Shown here piece by piece: positions 44,847 through 53,631 of a DNA stretch of 64,000 nucleotides; position 1 is the stretch's first letter; each line of letters starts with the position of its first letter. The position numbers and the translations under genes are program-made. Source of the DNA: Lachnospiraceae bacterium. Its GTDB lineage: Bacteria; Bacillota; Clostridia; Lachnospirales; Lachnospiraceae. Where the stretch lies: positions 1-64,000 of the forward strand of contig JAFWWB010000059.1 in assembly GCA_017518185.1 (NCBI GenBank), given 5' to 3'. The notes beneath the pieces were generated by a model. The model was not told the origin of the DNA and did no database searches. It saw only the letters and a program-made list of their open reading frames with translations.

Positions 44847-45581
44847 ATGGATGAATTTTCCAAAGCTGCGGTGGCGGTTAAAGGCGATGATGAAGCCTTC
44901 GGCCGTTTCGCACTGGAAAAGAAAACCTTCATAATGAGCTGCGCATCCAGAAGCCTCCACAGATTCATCAATGACAGTGACGACGAATGGTCTGTGGCGC
45001 TCATCGCCTTTCATGAGGCGGTGCGTACATTTGAGCCGGAAAAGGGAAACTTTTCCGCTTTTGCGTCTACTGTGATCAAAAGACGCCTTCTTGACGAAGA
45101 ACGGCGCAAACTGAGCTACAGCAACGTGGAAGTGCCGGTGATGCCGGAACTCCTGTCGGGAGAAACGCCCGATGAGGAGGAGGAATCAGCCGGAGGCAGG
45201 ATCGCTTCGGAGATCAAGCGGAGCGGGAATGCCGGAGAAGCCGACACAGTCGGGAGTACCCCCCTTCAGGATGAGATCGCATCTATGCAGGAGGTACTCG
45301 GAGCCTACGGATTTTCCTTTTTCGATCTCACAGAATGCTCCCCGCGTTCGAGCAAAACGAAGGACGCCTGTATACGGGCAGTACAGATGATCTTGAGTGA
45401 TGCAGAACTGTGGAGACGCATGCAGAAAGGAAGGAATCTGCCGATGAAGGAACTATGCGGCGGGACGGGCCTCGCAAGAAAACTCCTGGACCGCCACCGC
45501 CGCTACATCATCGCTGTGGCAGAGATCCTCAAAGGAGACTATCCCCTGTTAAGGGAATACATAAAAGGTATGATGGAATGA
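44847..45581 (+). CDS. sigI: RNA polymerase sigma factor SigI
   Basis: 244-residue sigma-I family factor. Region 2 contains DDEWSVALIAFHEAV and EKGNFSAFASTVIKRRLLDEERR, the clearest SigI hallmark. The C-terminal half (MKELCGGTGLARKLLDRHRRYIIA) resembles the SigI C-terminal DNA-binding helix-turn-helix. In clostridia these factors direct transcription of polysaccharide-degrading genes or heat-stress genes. It overlaps rsgI by four bases (ATGA), as expected for a factor and its inhibitor. The linker is acidic and longer than in Bacillus. Confidence 0.92.
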   Translation: MDEFSKAAVAVKGDDEAFGRFALEKKTFIMSCASRSLHRFINDSDDEWSVALIAFHEAVRTFEPEKGNFSAFASTVIKRRLLDEERRKLSYSNVEVPVMPELLSGETPDEEEESAGGRIASEIKRSGNAGEADTVGSTPLQDEIASMQEVLGAYGFSFFDLTECSPRSSKTKDACIRAVQMILSDAELWRRMQKGRNLPMKELCGGTGLARKLLDRHRRYIIAVAEILKGDYPLLREYIKGMME

Positions 45582-47059
45582 AAGCAGTCGTATTGGAAAT
45601 AAAAGGAAAATATGCTGCTGTACTGAGGACCGACGGCGAAGTGTGTAAGGTACCGGCCGGTAATTTACGGGTCGGGGATGAGATCGATTTTGTCAAGGAG
45701 ACCGGACACAGGAACGGAAGCACCGCTGCTCTCAGGACACTGGCCGCTGCCGCGGCTGTGCTCCTTATCGTGACGAGCGGGCTTGGTATCTACAGGAGCA
45801 ACAATAAGGAGAGTGCATATCTCACTCTGGACGTTAACCCGTCCCTGGAATATGCGCTGAACTCCAAATGCAAGGTTTTGAAGGTCACACCGCTGAACGA
45901 AGATGCGGTTGACATCGCCCGCTCTCTTGAGGAAAGAGGCATCAAGGGCGAAAAGATGGAGAACGCCCTTGAATCCACTAAGGAGCTTCTTTATGAGGGC
46001 GGTTATCTTGGAGAAGAAAAAGAGAATATCATGCTCATGGCAGTCGTCACCGATGACAGCCGGGTGAGGCAGAACCTGATACAGACCGCGGAAAGCGCAG
46101 CCGTTAAGGATGAGGTTGAGGTCTATGTGGTGGATGCCTCCTTCTCAGAGCGTGAGATAGCCATAGAACAGGGTGTGAGCACCGGCCGTTACGAGGTCTC
46201 AAAGAAAGCCGAGACCGTGGCGGCAGAGAAAGAAAAAGAAAGCAAGCCTGCACAGAATAGTACTGTTGCGGCTAAAAAGGAAACGGTCAAAGTAGAAGCG
46301 CAGACCAGCAGCGTAAGAGAACTGGTGGAGAGCAGCGAGCTCACTCCGGTCAAGCCGGTCGCAACGCCTACTTCCGCAGCGATGGCTACGGCAGCCGTTC
46401 CTTCACAGGCAGCTAAGCCGGGTACGGGAGAGAAGGTTCCCACACTCACCCAGGCACCCACTGCCCAGAATGACAGCTCAAAGCCTTCCGGCAAGAAGCC
46501 CGGAAAGGATACCAACAGTGACAACTCGGCAGAAAACGGAGGGGCAACGGCTACCCCCACTGCGGCAGCAGCTCCCACGGGAGAGCCGAGACCCACGGTG
46601 ACAGCTGCGGCAACTGCAACAGCCACACCGACCGCAGCGGCAACAGCAACTCCGGCGCCCACCGCGACGGCAGCTGCTACGCCGACACCTACTCTGATAC
46701 CTACGGCAACGGCGACACCGGCAGTAACGGCAACGCCCACGCTGATACCTACGGCGACGGCAACACCCGTGCCTACGCAGGAGTCGATCGTAACACCTGC
46801 GCCTACGGGAGACCTGCCTACGGAAGCGCCGAAGCCCACGCTGATACCTACGGCGACGGCAACGCCCATACCTACAGCAACGGCAACACCTACGCCCACG
46901 CCTACGAATACCGTTACGCCTACAGCGACGGTAACACCTGTGGCAGAGCCTACGGCCATCGCGACGCCTATGGCCACACCGGTACCTCTGCCCAGCCCGG
47001 CAGAGCCTGACAAGGGTGAGGAAGACGGGCCTGACCAGCAGGCTGAAGACGCAGAGTAA
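45578..47059 (+). CDS. rsgI: RsgI-family anti-sigma factor with Thr/Pro/Ala-rich ectodomain
   Basis: 493-residue single-pass membrane protein. Cytoplasmic residues 1-49 form the RsgI_N sigma-binding domain (VLEIKGKYAAVL, GDEIDF), a transmembrane helix spans about 50-71, and the conserved extracellular YLTLDVNPSLEY segment starts near 81. From about residue 240 it is a low-complexity Thr/Pro/Ala stretch with three copies of PTLIPTATATP. Unlike many clostridial RsgI proteins there is no recognisable carbohydrate-binding or glycosidase domain at the end; an acidic tail ends the chain. The start at 45578 overlaps the sigI stop; the longer reading upstream is a shadow frame. Confidence 0.88.
   Translation: MKAVVLEIKGKYAAVLRTDGEVCKVPAGNLRVGDEIDFVKETGHRNGSTAALRTLAAAAAVLLIVTSGLGIYRSNNKESAYLTLDVNPSLEYALNSKCKVLKVTPLNEDAVDIARSLEERGIKGEKMENALESTKELLYEGGYLGEEKENIMLMAVVTDDSRVRQNLIQTAESAAVKDEVEVYVVDASFSEREIAIEQGVSTGRYEVSKKAETVAAEKEKESKPAQNSTVAAKKETVKVEAQTSSVRELVESSELTPVKPVATPTSAAMATAAVPSQAAKPGTGEKVPTLTQAPTAQNDSSKPSGKKPGKDTNSDNSAENGGATATPTAAAAPTGEPRPTVTAAATATATPTAAATATPAPTATAAATPTPTLIPTATATPAVTATPTLIPTATATPVPTQESIVTPAPTGDLPTEAPKPTLIPTATATPIPTATATPTPTPTNTVTPTATVTPVAEPTAIATPMATPVPLPSPAEPDKGEEDGPDQQAEDAE
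46680..46895 (+). repeat. Minisatellite-like repeats in rsgI
   Basis: Three near-identical DNA units of about 30 bases (pattern CNACNCTGATACCTACGGCNACGGCNAC) encode PTLIPTATATP, within a longer tract of ACNGCN/CCNACN codons. Length changes by slippage would alter the reach of the ectodomain without frameshift. Confidence 0.7.
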
Positions 47060-47062
47060 AAC

Positions 47063-47091
47063 TTGACTAACAGGCCTCTGCACCGTATAAT
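47063..47091 (+). promoter_or_regulatory. Consensus promoter upstream of ileS
   Basis: TTGACT (47063-47068), 17 bases, TATAAT (47086-47091), starting four bases after the rsgI stop. The transcript would start near 47098. Confidence 0.85.
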
Positions 47092-47123
47092 CTACGGTTG
47101 AGAGGGTGTAAGCTTTAAAATCC

Positions 47124-47152
47124 GGCCTGCCCTTAATGGGCAGGCCTTTGTT
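47124..47152 (+). terminator. Intrinsic terminator or attenuator in the ileS leader
   Basis: A perfect 9-bp stem GGCCTGCCC (47124-47132) with GGGCAGGCC (47138-47146), TTAAT loop, then TTTGTT. It may end the rsgI transcript, but it also lies downstream of the ileS promoter, so it could attenuate ileS. A second weaker stem (GTGCGGG/CCTGCAC) follows at about 47155-47176. No T-box consensus (AGGGTGGNACCGCG) is seen. Confidence 0.75.
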
Positions 47153-47219
47153 ATGTGCGGGATCAATGCCTGCACGATCATACATGGCTTTAGAGGTTTA
47201 TTTGAAAGGAGAAGATAAA

Positions 47220-50200
47220 ATGTATCGCAAGGTAGCAAAGGATCAGGATTTTGTGACAAGGGAAAAGGAAGTTGAGCAGTTCTGGAAGGATAAGGACATC
47301 TTCCGGAAGAGCATCAGCGAAAGGGAAGGCTGCCCTACCTATATGTTCTATGACGGGCCTCCCACGGCAAACGGCAAGCCGCACATAGGCCATGTGCTCA
47401 CCCGCGTCATAAAGGACATGATCCCCAGATACCGCACCATGAAGGGTTATATGGTCCCCCGTAAGGCGGGCTGGGATACCCACGGGCTTCCCGTGGAGAT
47501 CGAGGTGGAAAAGGAGCTGGGCCTTGACGGCAAGGACCAGATAGAGGCGTACGGCCTTGAACCCTTTATAAAGAAGTGTAAGGAAAGCGTCTGGAAGTAC
47601 AAGGGCATGTGGGAGGATTTCTCCGGCACCGTGGGTTTCTGGGCGGATATGGATAACCCTTATGTTACCTATGAGGATGATTATATCGAGAGCGTATGGT
47701 GGGCGCTCAAGGAGATCTGGAACAAGAAGCTGCTCTACAAGGGCTTCAAGATCGTGCCTTACTGCCCACGCTGCGGCACCCCTCTGTCGGCCCAGGAAGT
47801 GGCACAGGGCTATAAGGACGTTAAGGAGCGCAGCGCGATAGTCCGCTTCAAGTGTAAGGACGAGGACGCCTTCATCCTGGCCTGGACCACCACGCCCTGG
47901 ACCCTGCCTTCAAACGTGGCGCTCTGCGTTCACCCTGAAGAGGAGTACTGCAAGGTAAAGGCTGTGGACGGCAATACCTATTATATGGCAAAGGCGCTGC
48001 TGGATACGGTGCTGGACCAGCTGCTTACAAAGGAAGATAAGGAAGCCGGAAAAGCTTCCTATGAGATACTGGAAAGCTATAAGGGTAAGGATCTTGAACA
48101 CAAGGAGTATGAGCCCCTTTACGACTGTGCGAAGCAGTCGGCGGACAGGCAGAAGAAGAACGGCTTCTATGTGGTCTGCGATGAGTATGTCACCATGACA
48201 GACGGTACCGGTATAGTCCATATCGCGCCTGCCTTCGGTGAAGACGACGCCAATGTGGGCCGCAAGTACGACCTGCCCTTTGTCCAGATGGTGGACGAGG
48301 CCGGCCGCATGAAGCCTGAGACTCCCTTCGCGGGCCAGCGCTGCAAGCCTACCGAGAAGGAGATAAAGGAAGGTGCAGTTAGTGCGGATCCTGAGGTACT
48401 GAAGGATCTTTCCGCAAGGAAGCTCCTCTTTGCCGCGCCGAAGTTCGAGCACAGCTATCCTCACTGCTGGCGCTGCGAGACACCGCTGCTCTATTACGCG
48501 CGTGAGAGCTGGTACATAAAGATGACTGCGGTGAAGGAGAACATGATCCGCAATAACAATAAGATACACTGGATCCCGGATTCCATAGGAAAGGGACGTT
48601 TCGGCGACTGGCTGGAGAACCTTCAGGACTGGGCTATAAGCCGTAACCGCTACTGGGGCACCCCTCTCAACATCTGGGAGTGCGAGTGCGGTGAGTTCCA
48701 TTCCGTGGGCAGCCGCGCAGAGCTGGCAGAGCTTTCCGGCGATCCGGAGGCAGCAAAGGTGGAGCTTCACAGACCCTACATAGACGCTGTCACCTTCCCC
48801 TGCCCCAAGTGCGGCAAGACCATGCACAGGGTGGCGGAGGTCATCGACTGCTGGTTCGATTCAGGCGCCATGCCCTATGCACAGCATCATTATCCTTTTG
48901 AGAATAAGGAGCTCTTCGAGGCACAGTACCCCGCGCAGTTCATCAGCGAGGCCGTGGACCAGACAAGAGGCTGGTTCTACTCGCTGCTGGCGGAATCCAC
49001 CCTGCTCTTCGACAGCCCCTGCTACCAGAACGTCATCGTCCTCGGACATGTGCAGGATGAGAACGGTCAGAAGATGAGCAAGAGCAAGGGCAACGCCGTG
49101 GATCCCTTCGATGCGCTGGCAAAGCACGGCGCAGACGCGATCCGCTGGTATTTCTATATCAATTCCGCACCCTGGCTGCCCAACCGTTTCCATGACGGAG
49201 CGGTGACCGAGGGCCAGAGGAAGTTCATGGATACGCTGTGGAACACCTATGCGTTCTGGGTGCTCTATGCAGAGATAGACCAGTTCGACGCCACGAAGTA
49301 CAGCCTTGATTATGATAAGCTGCCCGTAATGGACCGGTGGCTGCTGTCCCGTCTGAACACCACGGTCGGTGAGGTTGATGATGACCTTGAGAATTACAGG
49401 ATACCGGAGGCAGCAAGGGCACTGGACCAGTTCGTGGATGAGATGAGCAACTGGTACGTGCGACGCGGCCGTGAACGCTTCTGGGCAAAGGGCATGGAGC
49501 AGGATAAGATCAATGCCTACATGACCCTGTATACCGCGCTTGTGACCATCTCCAAGGCTGCTGCTCCCATGATACCCTTCATGACGGAGCAGATTTACCA
49601 GAACCTTGTCTGCGGCCTGGATCCCAGCGCAAAGGAGAGCATACATCTCTGCGACTTCCCCGAGGTCAATAAGGCGTGGATCGATAAGGAGCTCGAGGCA
49701 CAGATGGATGCGGTGCTGAAGGTGAAGACCATAGGCCTTGCAGCAAGAAATGCCGCAAATATAAAGAGCCGCCAGCCTATAGGCAGGATGATCGTGAAGG
49801 CTCCCTTCACCATGGAGGAGAGCTACGCGGATATAGTCAAGGACGAGCTTAACGTAAAGGAGATAGTCTTCTCCGATGATATAAGGGAGTACAGCTCCTA
49901 CAGCTTCAAGCCCCAGTTAAAGACCGTGGGACCTAAGTACGGCAAGCAGCTGAAGGGCATACAGGAGTATCTGGCTTCCGTGGACGGAAATGCGGCAATG
50001 GATACGCTGAAGAGCGAAGGCGCGCTGAAGTTCGAGGTGAACGGCACCGAGGTGAGCCTGGCCGAGGAGGATCTGCTCATAGCCATCGCACAGAAGGAAG
50101 GCTACGAAGCAGCCGCTGACGGGGATGTGACCGTGGTCATGGACTGCAACCTTACCGATGAACTCATCGAAGAGGGCTTCGTGAACGAGCTCATAAGCAA

Positions 50201-50420
50201 GCTCCAGAATATGCGTAAGGACAGCGGCTTCGAGGTCATGGACCGGATCCGCGTATACGTGGACGGAAACGACCGTATCGCAGGCTTCTTCAAGAATAAC
50301 GAAGAGAGCATGAAGACCAAGCTGCTGGCAGATACCGTGGAATACGGAAAGACCTGCGCAGCCTCAAAGGAGAACAACATCAACGGCGAGACCGTTATGC
50401 TGGGCGTAGAGAAGGTATAA
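47220..50420 (+). CDS. ileS: Isoleucyl-tRNA synthetase
   Basis: 1066 residues; charges tRNA-Ile, with an editing domain removing valine. HIGH motif at residues 55-58 (PHIGH), KMSKS at 618-622, and the CP1 editing region with TTTPWTLPSN. Sequence style (FYDGPPTANGKPHIGH, no C-terminal cysteine zinc finger) fits the type 2, eukaryote-like IleRS that is often naturally mupirocin-tolerant; that is inference. ATG 47220 follows AAAGGAG; the longer reading upstream lacks a ribosome site. Confidence 0.96.
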   Translation: MYRKVAKDQDFVTREKEVEQFWKDKDIFRKSISEREGCPTYMFYDGPPTANGKPHIGHVLTRVIKDMIPRYRTMKGYMVPRKAGWDTHGLPVEIEVEKELGLDGKDQIEAYGLEPFIKKCKESVWKYKGMWEDFSGTVGFWADMDNPYVTYEDDYIESVWWALKEIWNKKLLYKGFKIVPYCPRCGTPLSAQEVAQGYKDVKERSAIVRFKCKDEDAFILAWTTTPWTLPSNVALCVHPEEEYCKVKAVDGNTYYMAKALLDTVLDQLLTKEDKEAGKASYEILESYKGKDLEHKEYEPLYDCAKQSADRQKKNGFYVVCDEYVTMTDGTGIVHIAPAFGEDDANVGRKYDLPFVQMVDEAGRMKPETPFAGQRCKPTEKEIKEGAVSADPEVLKDLSARKLLFAAPKFEHSYPHCWRCETPLLYYARESWYIKMTAVKENMIRNNNKIHWIPDSIGKGRFGDWLENLQDWAISRNRYWGTPLNIWECECGEFHSVGSRAELAELSGDPEAAKVELHRPYIDAVTFPCPKCGKTMHRVAEVIDCWFDSGAMPYAQHHYPFENKELFEAQYPAQFISEAVDQTRGWFYSLLAESTLLFDSPCYQNVIVLGHVQDENGQKMSKSKGNAVDPFDALAKHGADAIRWYFYINSAPWLPNRFHDGAVTEGQRKFMDTLWNTYAFWVLYAEIDQFDATKYSLDYDKLPVMDRWLLSRLNTTVGEVDDDLENYRIPEAARALDQFVDEMSNWYVRRGRERFWAKGMEQDKINAYMTLYTALVTISKAAAPMIPFMTEQIYQNLVCGLDPSAKESIHLCDFPEVNKAWIDKELEAQMDAVLKVKTIGLAARNAANIKSRQPIGRMIVKAPFTMEESYADIVKDELNVKEIVFSDDIREYSSYSFKPQLKTVGPKYGKQLKGIQEYLASVDGNAAMDTLKSEGALKFEVNGTEVSLAEEDLLIAIAQKEGYEAAADGDVTVVMDCNLTDELIEEGFVNELISKLQNMRKDSGFEVMDRIRVYVDGNDRIAGFFKNNEESMKTKLLADTVEYGKTCAASKENNINGETVMLGVEKV

Positions 50421-50428
50421 ACCGTATT

Positions 50429-50473
50429 TGTCATCCCGAGCGAAGCCCGCAAAGCGGGCGGAGTCGAGGGATC
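50429..50473 (-). repeat. REP-like repeat, copy 5
   Basis: Reverse-oriented copy, TGTCATCCCGAGC to CGAGGGATC with an internal GCCCGC/GCGGGC stem, directly after ileS. May act as a 3' stabilising hairpin. Confidence 0.8.
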
Positions 50474-50619
50474 TTTTGAAGCAACACATACATTATCCCT
50501 CCCGCAGGGAGTGAAGCCGGGCGCACACGGACCGGGGAGGAGGACATAAAGCAGTTTTTGAAGCGGGCTATGGCCGCCATGGCGAAGCCATGCCAATAAA
50601 AAGCAAGGGGGATCCTTTA
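50474..50619 (+). other. Structured intergenic stretch before loaP
   Basis: Contains small hairpins (CTCCC/GGGAG near 50500-50512; CATGGC/GCCATG near 50578-50592) and the AAGGGGG ribosome site of the next gene. No convincing -35/-10 pair was found. Origin may be decayed coding DNA. Confidence 0.4.
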
Positions 50620-51117
50620 ATGTGGTACGCGATCTGGACCGAAACCGGAAAAGAAAAAGAGGCGGCGGCCGAGCTAGCCTTTTTCTTGCCTGAAGAAAGC
50701 TTTAAAAGCTGCTGGGTCCCGACCCGGGTGGTGAGGCTCAAACGCCGCGGAGTCCTGAAGGACGTTGAGAAGGCTCTCTTCCCGGGTTATTTCTTTATCG
50801 ACTGCGACGATCCAGGGCCTGTGATAAAGATCATCCGCAAGCTGGAACGATTCAGGATCATCCTCAAGCAGGGCGGAGTCTACACACCCATCACTCCCGA
50901 AGAGGAGAAGCTCATACGCCGTCTTACCGACAGGCATGGCCGCGTGAACGTCTCCCTCTGCACCATGAACGAAGACGGCCTCCACGTAATGGACGGTCCG
51001 CTGAAAAACATGGAGCCATATATAAAAAAGGTTGACCTCCACCGCCTCCGCGTCCTTGTCGAACTCGACATGTTCGGCAAAAAACACAGCTTCTGGGCCG
51101 CGGTGGAGATGGTGTAG
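50620..51117 (+). CDS. loaP: LoaP-type NusG paralogue (antiterminator)
   Basis: 165 residues. The NusG N-terminal domain is clear: WYAIWTETGKE at the start, a basic strand (RLKRRGVLKD) and the FPGYFFID hallmark of NusG/RfaH/LoaP. The C-terminal part ends with a KOW-like strand pair (VELDMFGKKHSFWAAVEMV). Specialised NusG paralogues of the LoaP branch promote processive antitermination of long polysaccharide or antibiotic operons in Firmicutes. ATG 50620 is chosen for homology to NusG starts and the AAGGGGG site; the ORF extends further upstream without a start signal. It lies ahead of the polysaccharide genes of this region. Confidence 0.85.
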   Translation: MWYAIWTETGKEKEAAAELAFFLPEESFKSCWVPTRVVRLKRRGVLKDVEKALFPGYFFIDCDDPGPVIKIIRKLERFRIILKQGGVYTPITPEEEKLIRRLTDRHGRVNVSLCTMNEDGLHVMDGPLKNMEPYIKKVDLHRLRVLVELDMFGKKHSFWAAVEMV

Positions 51118-51171
51118 GGAATGTAATATGATAAAAGGGTAAATGAATAACGATCGATCAAGGAGAAAAAC

Positions 51172-52440
51172 ATGGCAACATATCTAAATCCCGGGACAGG
51201 AAAATTTAAAAAAGCTCTGGATTCAGAGATATATGTTGACAAGACGCGGATGATATCATATCTAAATTCCGTGGTGAATACCGAGCAGTGTTATGTCTGT
51301 GTATCCAGACCAAGACGGTTCGGTAAGAGTATGGCTGCCAGTATGATATGTGCATATTATGACAGAGAGGCGGATAGCAGAGAATTATTCAAAAATACTG
51401 CGCTGTGTGTAGAAAGCTTGCCGGATGAGGAATGGGACAGATATCTTGGCAGGTTTGATGTTATCAAGCTGGTGATGACGGAATTTGTCGGCAAGGATAA
51501 AGATATAAGCGGCTTTACACGCAGGCTGAGCAACAGCATTCTGAAGGAACTTGAGGAAAAATATCCTGATGTAGAATATGATCCGGATGATCTTGCACTT
51601 AGCATGGACAGGTGTTACAGGAAAAGCGGTATCGGTTTTGTCATAGTGATAGATGAATGGGATGCCATTTTCAGGGAGTACAAAAATGATAAGGAAGCAC
51701 AGACAGGGTATCTCGATTATCTCAGAGATTGGCTTAAGGATAAAGAATATATAGCTCTTGCATATATGACAGGCATTCTCCCGATAAAGAAATACGGCAA
51801 GCATTCGGCATTGAACATGTTCTATGATTATTCTATGATATCACCCATGCAGATGGCAGAGTATACCGGTTTTACGGAGGATGAAGTAAGGAAGCTCTGC
51901 AGCAGGTATTCGATGGATTATGAGCAGATACGGGACTGGTATGACGGATACAGCCTCAGAAGGCCAGTACCGGTGGATAAGAGAGCGGATTACAGGATGG
52001 GGAAATACGATAATAAAGTATCCGTATACAGCCCTCTTTCCGTTGTTAATGCAATGCATACCGGCATCATCGAGAATTACTGGAATAAGACAGAGACATA
52101 TGAAGCGCTTGCAGAATATATCCGTATGGATTTTGACGGGCTCAGAGAAGTGGTAGCCATTCTGATGGATGGTGGAAGATGCAGGATCGATACAGGGACA
52201 TATCAGAATGATATGTCCAGTTTTGCTTACAGGGATGATATACTCACCATGCTTATTCATCTGGGGTATCTTTGTTACGATACCGAAACGTCGGAGGTGT
52301 ATATCCCCAATAAAGAAGTCCTTGATGAGTTTAAATCTTCCACCAAGGGCAGCGAATGGCAGGAGATATTCAGGGAGTATCGTCAGTCTCAGGAGCTTCT
52401 TGAAGCTACCTGGGCCGGAAATGAGGATAAAGTGCCATAA
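51172..52440 (+). pseudogene. AAA-ATPase-like / PD-(D/E)XK protein, C-terminally truncated
   Basis: 422-residue ORF of the AAA-ATPase_like family: N-terminal YVDKTRMI, Walker A-like SRPRRFGKS (45-53), Walker B FVIVIDEWD, and GYSLRRP-like middle. Complete relatives carry about 100-150 more residues with a PD-(D/E)XK nuclease fold. Here the frame stops soon after QELLEATW, and the conserved end of that nuclease domain (HYKGNLLLVGIDYD) reappears in another frame at 52437-52583. A deletion of a couple of hundred bases with frameshift would explain this. Strong AAGGAG ribosome site. Function of the family is unproven. Confidence 0.75.
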
Positions 52441-52583
52441 GCCAGATCAAACGCCAGTGCTACCCCGAACGTCTGGAACATTACAAAGGCAATCTGTTGC
52501 TTGTAGGTATCGATTACGATCCCGGCAAGACCAACACCGATCCGGACTTCAAACACCACAGTTGCAGGATCGAGAGAGCGTGA
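52437..52583 (+). pseudogene. Remnant of the nuclease C-terminus
   Basis: Frame starting at 52437 reads SQIKRQCYPERLEHYKGNLL and continues LVGIDYD...CRIERA before TGA at 52581. This matches the usual last strand and helix of AAA-ATPase_like/PD-(D/E)XK proteins and is out of frame with the ORF before it. Confidence 0.7.
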
Positions 52584-52751
52584 CAGCATCATTAAAAACA
52601 AGGGATGATCATTACAGCGTATTCCGTGCGGGGGATCTTGCCATTCAACGTCTGAAGAACTGATCGAGGATTATATCGATCTGCTGATCATAGCGAAAAG
52701 GCTGCATTTACCGGAAGATGTTTTTCAAGGAATTGAGGAGGTGGATCTGGA
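52584..52751 (+). other. Gene-poor stretch with possible C-terminal fragment
   Basis: No start-to-stop gene is visible. One frame ends SEELIEDYIDLLIIAKRLHL followed by PEDVFQ...DLE and TGA, overlapping the next start (ATGA); it looks like the tail of a lost gene but I do not recognise it. GGAGG before 52752 serves the antitoxin. Confidence 0.45.
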
Positions 52752-53003
52752 ATGAATTTATATGAATCAACAGTTAATATGATGAGTACACTCCCTGAAA
52801 GTGACATTTTGATCATCAAGGAGTTTATTTCAAGATTATCATCAAAAAAAGAGTACAGAAGAGAACTATATAATCCGTATAAGCCTCTTACAAGAGAGGA
52901 AATTCTTGAACAGCTTGCAATTGCAAGAAAGCATGCTGAAGATGGCAGGATTATAGATGCTCATGAAGCATCAGCCAATATCAGGGAAAAATACGGATTA
53001 TGA
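52752..53003 (+). CDS. Antitoxin of a RelE/ParE-type module
   Basis: 83 residues, charged, with an N-terminal helical part and a C-terminal NPYKPLTREEILEQLAIARK segment plus a DAHEA motif. Small size, position and four-base overlap (ATGA) with a RelE/ParE-like gene make it the antitoxin; the DNA-binding fold is not recognisable by eye. A partial copy of its C-terminal two thirds occurs at 54017-54184. GAGGAGG-type ribosome site. Confidence 0.75.
   Translation: MNLYESTVNMMSTLPESDILIIKEFISRLSSKKEYRRELYNPYKPLTREEILEQLAIARKHAEDGRIIDAHEASANIREKYGL
52858..52990 (+). repeat. Direct repeat, left copy (antitoxin coding DNA)
   Basis: About 130 bases matching 54041-54170 with scattered differences, mostly at third codon positions. 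The two copies flank the RelE/ParE toxin and the MntA/HepT pair. Confidence 0.85.
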
Positions 53004-53311
53004 AAACATACAGAGTAGTGGTCACTGATAATGTTCAGAACGACCTCGACAATTTTGTTTATTACCTTTTAGTTGAGAAACTAAATGAACAGGCGGCATC
53101 GGCTTTGCTGGCTGATTATGATGAGACAATAGAAGAATTGTCAAAGGTCGCTGGCTCATTGAGAACGATTGAAGATCCGGATTTATCAGAATACAGGAAA
53201 ATGAGATTGAGATGGCATGATTATTATCTGTTGTATCGTATAAATGGGGATACAGTGATAGTTGATAGAATGTTCCATTATCTACAGGATTTGGACAAAG
53301 CATTGAAGTGA
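53000..53311 (+). CDS. RelE/ParE superfamily toxin
   Basis: 103 residues. Typical pattern: YRVVVTDNVQNDLDNFVYYL at the start, a helical hairpin, SLRTIEDPDLSEYRKMRL, then the final strands YYLLYRINGDTVIVDRMFH. RelE members cut mRNA on the ribosome; ParE members inhibit gyrase; which applies here is not clear. Overlaps the antitoxin stop. Confidence 0.85.
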   Translation: MKTYRVVVTDNVQNDLDNFVYYLLVEKLNEQAASALLADYDETIEELSKVAGSLRTIEDPDLSEYRKMRLRWHDYYLLYRINGDTVIVDRMFHYLQDLDKALK

Positions 53312-53337
53312 TGAAATTCTGATAAACTGAAAAATCA

Positions 53338-53631
53338 ATGAATTCTTTCGGCCTGAGAGAAAATGTAATACCGGAAATAAGACAGCTTGCAGAGCGGAAC
53401 GGTTTGCAGCGTCTTTTTTTATTTGGATCCAGATCCAGAGGGGACTATAAGCGTACCAGCGATATAGACCTCGCCGCAAGCGGCGGCAGGATTGCCTCCT
53501 TTACCGCAGATCTTGAGGAAGAAGTAAATACTTTGCTGACATTTGATGTTGTGGATACAGCCTTGCCCATACAGGATGAGCTCAGGGACTCCATAGAAAA
53601 AGAAGGGGTGCTCATATATGAAAAAGTTTGA
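53338..53631 (+). CDS. MntA-like minimal nucleotidyltransferase antitoxin
   Basis: 97 residues. The nucleotidyltransferase motif G30-S31 followed by SDIDL (D42, D44) is complete, in the order GSRSRGDYKRTSDIDL. Proteins of this kind neutralise HepT toxins by adding AMP to a tyrosine. It overlaps the HepT-like gene by 14 bases. The ribosome site before ATG 53338 is poor (CTGAAAAATCA), so an alternative start slightly downstream is possible. Confidence 0.85.
   Translation: MNSFGLRENVIPEIRQLAERNGLQRLFLFGSRSRGDYKRTSDIDLAASGGRIASFTADLEEEVNTLLTFDVVDTALPIQDELRDSIEKEGVLIYEKV

Noticed and set aside
46189..47013. Minus-strand Gly/Val-repeat protein
   Set aside because: Reverse complement of the Thr/Ala/Pro repeats of rsgI; no start signal and no membrane or export context.
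47060..47219. T-box riboswitch before ileS
   Set aside because: The conserved T-box core sequence and specifier-loop layout are not seen; only a simple terminator hairpin is present.
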